Assembly: GCF_018687715.1 (NCBI RefSeq)
Contig: NC_056752.1
Location: forward strand, 50,686,653 to 50,750,652
Length of the DNA: 64,000 nt
Direction of reading: 5' to 3'
Origin: Carya illinoinensis
Lineage: Eukaryota; Streptophyta; Magnoliopsida; Fagales; Juglandaceae
Made by a program: the position numbers and the translations under genes. The notes beneath the pieces are model-generated. The model did not search any database. It had not been told where the DNA came from and saw only the letters and a program-made list of their open reading frames with translations. Positions 56,739 through 64,000 of this stretch are shown here, one piece after another. Position 1 is the stretch's first letter, and every line of letters starts with the position of its first letter.

Positions 56739-59700
56739 ATGGCAGAATCGTCTCGCTTGGGTCAGTCCATTGACTCCTTCGTCGACGCGTCTTGTTCCCT
56801 TACACAGCAGGTTCACGCTCTGCTTCCTTCTGCTCCAAGTTATCGACGTTCATTGTAAATTATCTCGTGTCTTAAGTATTTTAATGCCTTCTTATTTGCC
56901 TAAAAGATCATTAATAATGTAATTTGACCTAATTTATACAATTATGGGAGAAGCCGCTAACTATCATGCCTTCAATTACGTGATTTTATTGTTATTGTTA
57001 TTGCAAAGACTACGATGAGTGGGTGATTAGGGAAAAGTTAAGTTTGGTGGAACATGATAGTGCTTGTTCCGTATTTTAGTTCCATATCTAGTTGTCAAAC
57101 CAAAATCTTAGTTCCATATATTCTTTCTTGCTGTGAACGCGAATAATTTATGCGTGTGTTAATATGGCCATTGATTATTCGTTTGGGGTGTGTATACATG
57201 AGAGAGAGAGAGGACTTTGGAAATCTAGGAAATTAACGAGGTGCATTGGAATAAATGGGGACAGCTTCCAATTAGAGGAATGGAAATAATCAATGGAGTG
57301 GTAGGATCAAGTAAAGAAATGAAAATAATTAATTGATGATAGGATCTTTCGATGTTGAAGCATTTTGACAAAACATTGATACAAGCACCAGACCTTCTAA
57401 CACATGATTAAGCACGGTGATCTTATTTAAAAAATATAAGAATCATGAAACCTATCTAATAATTGGTTAAAATTGCCTTAGTGATAATGTTATCTTTTGC
57501 CCAAAATGAAAATTGACTTTATATCTGCCTAAACGACCTTATTAAGAATTTTTAGGAATTCTGTTCCCTAGAATTATGGTAAAATGCCACGCAAAAAGCT
57601 TAACCATCTCAACCATTCATCCAAATTCATTCCTTTGTTGCCATTAGGCCCTTATTTGTGAACAAGCCATAGTGTATTACTGACTCCTTATACCCATCAC
57701 TTCATGGATGTTGAGCACAAATTTTTGCATACTGCATTCACTTCACATGCTCTCTCCGCTATTGTCCACCCACAAGGCATTTATATTAGAGACCAGTGCT
57801 AGTTACTCATTCAGAATATGAGCCACCACTAACAGTTTATGTGTTACTGTGTTGTGAGATAGGTTAAATTTAATTTATTCAATTTGTATGTGCACCACAG
57901 GCTGCTAGCTTGGACACAATCACTTCTCTTGTGAAGAATGATGTATTATCTGTGGAAGGACTGGTATGATCTACCTGTATCATTAGTTTTATTTATTATT
58001 GCAAATTTGCATGCATGGTTGGTATATTAAATTTTTTCATTTGTATTTAGGTCAGAGAGATGGAGATGTATTTGACCACAACTGATAACATCATTCGTGC
58101 TAGAGGTACCTCAGTTAACCTTAAGACATGTTGGATTGAATGATTTTTGGTGACTATTATAAAAATAAATCAAGTTACACTTTGTGTGAGCAGCGCAATA
58201 CATATAGATATCTATATGTGAGCAATACAAATCGATGTTTGTGATGGTCCATTATAGATATCTGCAAGGAAAAGTACTGTTTTTTTTTTCTTCCTCTTTA
58301 TGGTAGTGGTGGGGTTGGTGCCTGTGGGGGATAAGGGCCTTATAATTTAACTATGAAACACTAAATTGTTTGTAAGCTTCTTTTCCTCTAGGGAACTGAA
58401 GCCAGCGCCTAACAATTTCTAGAACATGGTAATCCTTTACAGGTATCCTTCTTCTTGGAGAAGTACTCGCACGTCTTGTGTCAAAGCCATTAGAGAATGC
58501 TACTATACATAGCTTGATAGGTTTCTTCACCGACAGATTGGTGAGTATGATTTATTTATCTGCATCATCATTTACTCAGGAAATTTTGATTTCTAATTTC
58601 TGCTTCTGATTTTCATTTTCATTTTTTGTTTAATACTCACACATTCCAGGTAGAATTTAAAATGAAAATAATAGAAAAAGGATGAAGAAATGAAGGATAT
58701 ATATATATATATATATATTTTACTTCTCAAAAAATTTTCCCTTCATTTCTTCATCTTTTTTCTATTATTCTCATTTTAAATTCTACCTGGAATGTGAGAT
58801 TTTTTATAATGGTATTGGAGCCTTGGATAGATGCTGCTCCATGGGTTTTTAACACATTTACAAATATCATAATGGTTTTGTTGTAATTTTTTTCTTAATT
58901 CTTATTTGTATGATTGATATTCTCTAACAAGATCATCAAGTCTTTGTTTATACATATACACACATATTGATGATGTGAAACCTCATCAGGGTGGGTCCCT
59001 TTGGACCCACTCTAGGGAATAAACCTTGGATACATGACCCCACCCGCCAGAACTATGTATTGGGTAATCTCCAGGGGATTTTCGTTGTTTCTTCTTATTA
59101 TTGTGATTGTTTATAGGCAAATATACACTCATATATGCATGTGCATGCTTTCCAAATTTATCTAAAGGGGTTGTGTTTGCATGGTCTCCGGAATTCCTCA
59201 TTATAAAACAAATCTGTCATAACATAAAAATTGCCGAGCAACAAGAATTCTTGGTGTCATCTTTGGGGCAGCAAGCCTCTCTGCATGCATTCTCAAGGTG
59301 TCTGGGCACGAATATATTCAAGTTTCACCAATAATGCTTGTTCTTCCTCTTGTTGAGATGATTTTTCTATCGTGAAGCATTTCCTTTGGTAAGTTGATGG
59401 CATGGAATAAGGGTTCTTTCCACGAGAGAATTTTTGTGATTTGGATTTTGATTCACAGGTTGCATCTGGTTTCATCATAGTTAATTATGTAAATAGCTGT
59501 AGTAGCGATAGAGAATAGATGTTATATGTGTAGAGGGTGATTAAACTTGGTTGCTCACTCGCACATTACTCTTTTCTTATCTTTTTCAGCTATAGGATTT
59601 TTAGACCTTGTGTGGGATGTGCAATTACGATGGGGGATTCTTTCTCCCAGCGTGCCAAGTTTGAAAAATGTGCTTTTGAATTTTGATAGCTGCCAATTAT

Positions 59701-62700
59701 TTTTCCTTTTTCTTCATGCATATGGATAGGGAATGATATGTATTGTTTTTGACAAGTAATATTTTTTTAAAAAGTGAGAAGGACATGTATTTTTTTTCTT
59801 TTTTTGAATTATTCTGTACAAGGGAGTTCATATGGAGTCTCTTTGCCTGATTTTTTTCTCGTTTCTTTTCTGGTTCTACACGTTATGAGAAGAGCTGTCA
59901 GTAGTACTTTTTAGACACTCATATTAGACATAATAATGTATGTCTTAACGGTCAAATAGTCAATTGTAATAGATTTGAATGGATTACATGTCCATGAGCT
60001 TCTTGTATTGGTTTGGAGGGTTACATTCAGATCCTACCACATCGTTGTTTAAGAATTATGTACTTTATTGTTATATCGATGTATAATTGATAATACCATA
60101 TCTATATATAATTGATAATACCATATATATATCAGGCAGATTGGAAATGTTTACGTGGTGCACTAGTTGGTTGCTTGGCACTGATGAGGAGGAAACGTGA
60201 TGCTGGGATGGTCACTGACACCGATGCAAAAGCCGTTGCCCACTCTTTTTTACAGAACCTACAAGTGCAGTCTTTAGGACAGCATGATAGGAAGGTGATT
60301 TTTTCTTCTCCCTCAGCATGATGATAAGGGGTATGTAATGCGCAATATCTCATCAATTAACCATACCATAAGGGACGGGAGTATGCAACTTTTTACATGA
60401 ATTATGGGCTATTTTTTGCAGCCATTGTTACTGGCAGAAAATATAATAGATCTGCAACGTTACCTACCAATCCAATGCCTTGTTATGGTTTCAAAGTATT
60501 TGATGTTACCATAAAAATGTTCTTGCAGCTTTGCTTTGAACTTCTGGAGTGCCTGTTAGAATGCTATCCTGATTCAGTTGCTCCACTGGTATTGTTTCCA
60601 GTATATCTTTTATTTGATTTATGCTGTCCTCTTTTTATAGGATTGGCATCACTTTCACAGGTCTTACCATGGCGAGTGATCAAATACTTTCTCCTGAAAC
60701 CTGTTTAATTTTAGAATTTAGCATGTCCATTTTACCACAACCTTGCATGATCCAGAGAGTTTCTTAGAATTTCAATTTAAGATTATGGTAAAAGCTTTTG
60801 ATTTCAAGATCCCATGGATCGACATTGCACTTGTTGAGTTGTATATTATATGAATCACGTAAAATCTAGAGTTGAAAGTGTCTATTTGGAATTGCAACTT
60901 ATTTTAAGGCTGTCTTTAAATAAAGTATTTTATTCCAATTCTTTAAGCTAGTTGTTAGTCATGTCATTTTAAAATCTTTCAGATTTCCCAAATTAATGAG
61001 CTGTTGCTTGCAACCAACATTAGAGAGATTTAAGTCGTCTGATGGCGTGTTATTAGTTAATGTTTCTTTGTAACATACTTTTTTTTTTATACTAATCATG
61101 TTTTCCTTTATTATCTAGGGTGATGAGCTTGTTTATGGAATCTGTGAAGCTGTTGATTCAGAAAAGGATCCTCAATGCTTAATGCTGACATTTCGTATCA
61201 TTGAAGTACTGGCACGACTATTTCCAGATCAATCTGGTCCACTTGCTAGTTTTGCTGGGGATCTCTTTGAAATTCTGGGCTGTTATTTTCCTATTCACTT
61301 TACACATGTAAGCTGAATGTATGGCCTTAACGCTTGTTGCATCCTTTCTTATTTCTATTTTTTTTTTTTTTTTTTTTTTTATAGTTGATAAGAGATTTTC
61401 TAGAATCTTTTTCTTTTACTAGTTAGGTGTCTCTCGTATTATTTGGGTTGCCTGTTGTGCTTATTAATAAAGATCTTCTTATAAAAAAAATTGTCTTCTA
61501 ACATAATCTATGACTATTTCTTATGCAATTATTATCTTCACTCAAGCAAAAACTAGGGATTCTTGAAGACATTCAGCAAAATGAGAAACCAATGGCTTTC
61601 TCTTATAATGCTCACAACACAACATGAGAGTATCCAAGGATTTCAAAGACTACCTTCTATGCCCATCGAATTTTTCAAAATTGAATAAAATCTAGTTTGT
61701 CTTCCTCTACTTGGTTAAACTTATTTGTAAATGCTATGAAAAAAATTTATTTGTAAATCCCAATGACTAAGATATGAAGCCTTATATGTGAACTAATGAG
61801 TTTAATTAAATAAAAGTTACTAAAGTTAGAGTGTGAGGTCACCTTCAAGTCATTTGATACTTATTGTTTCATATGAAAGTTTACCTCTTCTAATTCTTGG
61901 ATTGAAACCGATTCATGAAATTCCTGGACACAATATCATGGTGACGCTTTACATGCTCTTGCCTGTCACTGATATGTAACATGTGGGCTTTTTTTTTTTT
62001 TCTTTCTATATCACAGCCAAAAGCAGAGGATCTTGGTATCAAAAGAGATGACCTATCAGAGGCACTAACGGTATGTCCTGCTTACTTTTGAGTCTTCTTA
62101 GAGCTTATTGTACTTAGTCTTATGGCTAAATTTCTACTGTATTACTTTTTTCACATTTTAGAGTTTTAAGATGTTTTTCTCTGCATGAGAATAAAACATT
62201 TACAACTACCTTGCTCATTATTTCATCTCTTTCTTTGGAATACCAGCATGGTCCCAGGTTCTTAGATTTAATTGAAATTTTTAATAAGGTCTTCTGACCA
62301 ATTTTCTTAAAATTTGACACAAGGTTGAAAACATAACAGAGGAAGGTGGTGTGTACTTTGTACCTGTACGTGGGAAGCATAAGCTCCCTTTTTCTTTTTT
62401 GCTTCATTTTTGCACTTTCACTATGTGAAGCTTTGATCTTAGATAGCTACAAAAATATGTAATTATTATCTGGAATGGATTGTCGGTAGTAAAGAAGGTA
62501 GGCAAGCAAGGTGTCCTACCAAATTCAGCTCCCTGCCTGGTTTCTCAAAGTTGGATCTATGGTCGGGCTACCAAGTTCATAATGCGGAAGGAGACAAGCC
62601 AAAGACAACCTGTGTGACAAGCAAGCAACCTTACTAATAAAGGGGCATTTGATTTGGTTATGCCTTTTGGAGTAACCAATGCCCCTGCCACATTATGCAC

Positions 62701-64000
62701 CCTCCACAATGAGCTATTCCACTTGTTTTTAAGAAAGTAAAAATATGGGTATTTATGCGAAGTCAAAGGAAAAGCGTTTGCGAAGACATGTTTAAGTCAG
62801 AAAATAAAAACTGTGGTTTTTCGGTTGTCAATTTATTTGATTATGACACTGCAGGACACCACTCAATAGGCGTTTATCCCAACTGTGTGGAATTGGCATT
62901 TATCATGGCATAGGCTGAGTCACTTTAAAGAGTTTATAACTTAAGCAAATTAATTTAAATCACTGTGTGTGAGGTAAGTGATAGTCATATGCATAATTTT
63001 AATTTTCTGATAGTAATGCTAATGCATAATCCAAGTGCATTTTCTATGATGTAATGCCTTTTTTTTATAGTTTATTTGTATGGTTCTTGTTGGACATGTT
63101 ATTTTCTCTCATTTCTCATTAACATCAACTGTATGTTTCTTATTCTTCTGCAGTTAGCATTCTCCTCCACACCCTTTTTTGAGCCATTTGCCATTCCATT
63201 GCTTCTTGAAAAACTTTCTTCTTCTCTACCATTTGCAAAGGTTGGTGCCAATTCTATGTAATTTTATGTTCTATGATTATTTTTAAGTAGCAATTTTTTA
63301 CTATCATGCGTCAAAATCTGCTGAAACCATCTTAATGCTCTTAGGTTGATTCTCTAAAGTATCTCAGCGGTTGTACATTGAAGTATGGAGCAGAGAGAAT
63401 GTTAAAACATGCTGGAGCTATCTGGTTGGCAATTAAAGATGCAATATATAACTCAATACAAGAGCCGGCTTTATCCTTTACTTCAGAATCACTAGTTGGT
63501 CTTGGCTTTCAGGAGAATGAAATTGCTAAAGAAGCTTTAACACTTCTCCAGCGGGTTATTGTGCAAAATGATAGTTTGTATTTAAGTTTGATCGTTAAAG
63601 ATGAAGACATAAATATGATTTTGAATACCATCACCATTTACGAGAGTTATAATGATATTTACTTGCAAGGCAAGCTGAAATTACATGTAGTTGGTCGTTT
63701 CCTCTCTATTTCTGCAAGGAGTTCCATTGCTTCCTGCAATAGAGTGTTTGAAAGTTACTTCCCACGATTGATGGAAATTCTAGGGCTTCCCGTAAAAAAC
63801 TTGTCCGGGGATCACTCACCAATTGTCAGTTCTTTAATCTCCAAAAGACTTAATTTTGGAGCTCTTTATCTCTGCATTGAGCTTCTTGCATCATACAGAG
63901 ATTTGACTGCAGGCTTCAAGGAAATTGCTTCCAAATCCATTTCTGCAAGTGAGACATGCTACAGCATGCTTCAGAGCTATTCGAATTTATTAACTAAGGC
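56739..64000 (+). CDS. MMS19: MMS19/MET18 Fe-S cluster targeting protein (5' part)
   Basis: MMS19 is a HEAT-repeat protein of the cytosolic iron-sulfur targeting complex that hands Fe-S clusters to DNA polymerases, helicases and other nuclear enzymes. Ten exons are read in phase: 56739-56810, 57901-57963, 58051-58105, 58443-58540, 60136-60294, 60529-60588, 61119-61307, 62017-62070, 63154-63240 and 63345 to the window end. Together they give about 497 residues. The N-terminal MMS19 domain is clear: VREMEMYLTTTDNIIRARG, ILLLGEVLARL, IGFFTDRL, WKCLRGALVGCLALMRRK, LCFELLECLLECYPDSVAPL, LVYGICEAVDSEKDP and PFAIPLLLEKLSSSLPFAK, VDSLKYLSGCTLKYG. The reading frame is open at the right edge, so the C-terminal HEAT repeats lie outside. 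Confidence 0.95.
58638..58798. repeat. Near-perfect long hairpin in MMS19 intron 4
   Basis: The left arm (58638-58696, starting CACACATTCCAGGTAGAATT) and the right arm (58740-58798, ending AATTCTACCTGGAATGTGAG) are reverse complements over about 58 bases. They show only a few mismatches and a 2-base AC difference near the tip. A 43-base loop contains an AT dinucleotide run. It lies within intron 4 (58541-60135) and would form a long double-stranded stem in the pre-mRNA. Confidence 0.9.
61410..61490 (+). mobile_element. LINE 3'-tail fragment in MMS19 intron 7
   Basis: ACTAGTTAGGTGTCTCTCGT, a GGGTTGCC stretch, then TTAATAAAG and a poly-A run follow the same order as the LINE tails in the PAPS introns. 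No convincing flanking duplication was found. Confidence 0.5.
62541..62737 (+). pseudogene. Ty3/Gypsy reverse-transcriptase fragment in MMS19 intron 8
   Basis: Two blocks of the Gypsy reverse transcriptase core are readable: FSKLDLWSGY followed by GDKPKTTCVT, and FDLVMPFGVTNAPATLCTL followed by NELFHLF. They lie in different frames, with in-frame stops between them. The YxDD catalytic segment is absent. It is a short, dead retrotransposon remnant inside intron 8 (62071-63153). Confidence 0.85.

Overview
The window is nuclear DNA of a flowering plant. The genes are split by many GT-AG introns, the spacers are AT-rich, there are LINE, LTR and MITE-type repeats, and every recognisable protein is closest to a eudicot family. 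The style of the LINE 3' tails and of the short foldback elements suggests a woody rosid (possibly Fagales), but that is an impression and not a proof. All exon models below were built by reading splice sites and checking that the phases close.

Layout. 1.8-3.8 kb (-): IQ67-domain calmodulin-binding protein (IQD). 7.4-14.4 kb (+): nuclear poly(A) polymerase (PAPS) with 12 coding exons, transposon-loaded introns and a GC-AG last intron. 17.5-20.1 kb (-): IAA26-like AUX/IAA auxin repressor with 5 coding exons. 21-31 kb: a gene-poor spacer with short foldback elements and microsatellites. 31.2-38.4 kb (+): LYK3-type LysM receptor kinase with 11 exons. 38.4-42.9 kb: AT-rich spacer with a MITE and a minisatellite. 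42.9-44.8 kb (+): clavaminate synthase-like (TauD-type) Fe(II) dioxygenase with 3 exons. 47.2-54.4 kb (+): plant protein of unknown function with a perfect destruction-box motif; its first intron carries a complete, young, non-autonomous LTR retrotransposon. 56.7-64 kb (+): MMS19/MET18, the Fe-S cluster targeting factor, cut by the right edge of the window.

The genes do not form a cluster or pathway. They are ordinary single genes for hormone response, chitin/LysM signalling, mRNA 3'-end formation and Fe-S delivery. No biosynthetic cluster, CRISPR, organellar insert or tRNA gene was seen.

The most interesting structures are in introns. They are the 3.77-kb LTR element with a 153-bp in-frame tandem repeat and a TATA box inside a perfect palindrome; a roughly 160-bp near-perfect hairpin in MMS19 intron 4; a 111-bp in-frame duplication that doubles a basic KRK motif in the poly(A) polymerase; and several LINE 3' fragments, two of them with matching or near-matching flanking repeats.
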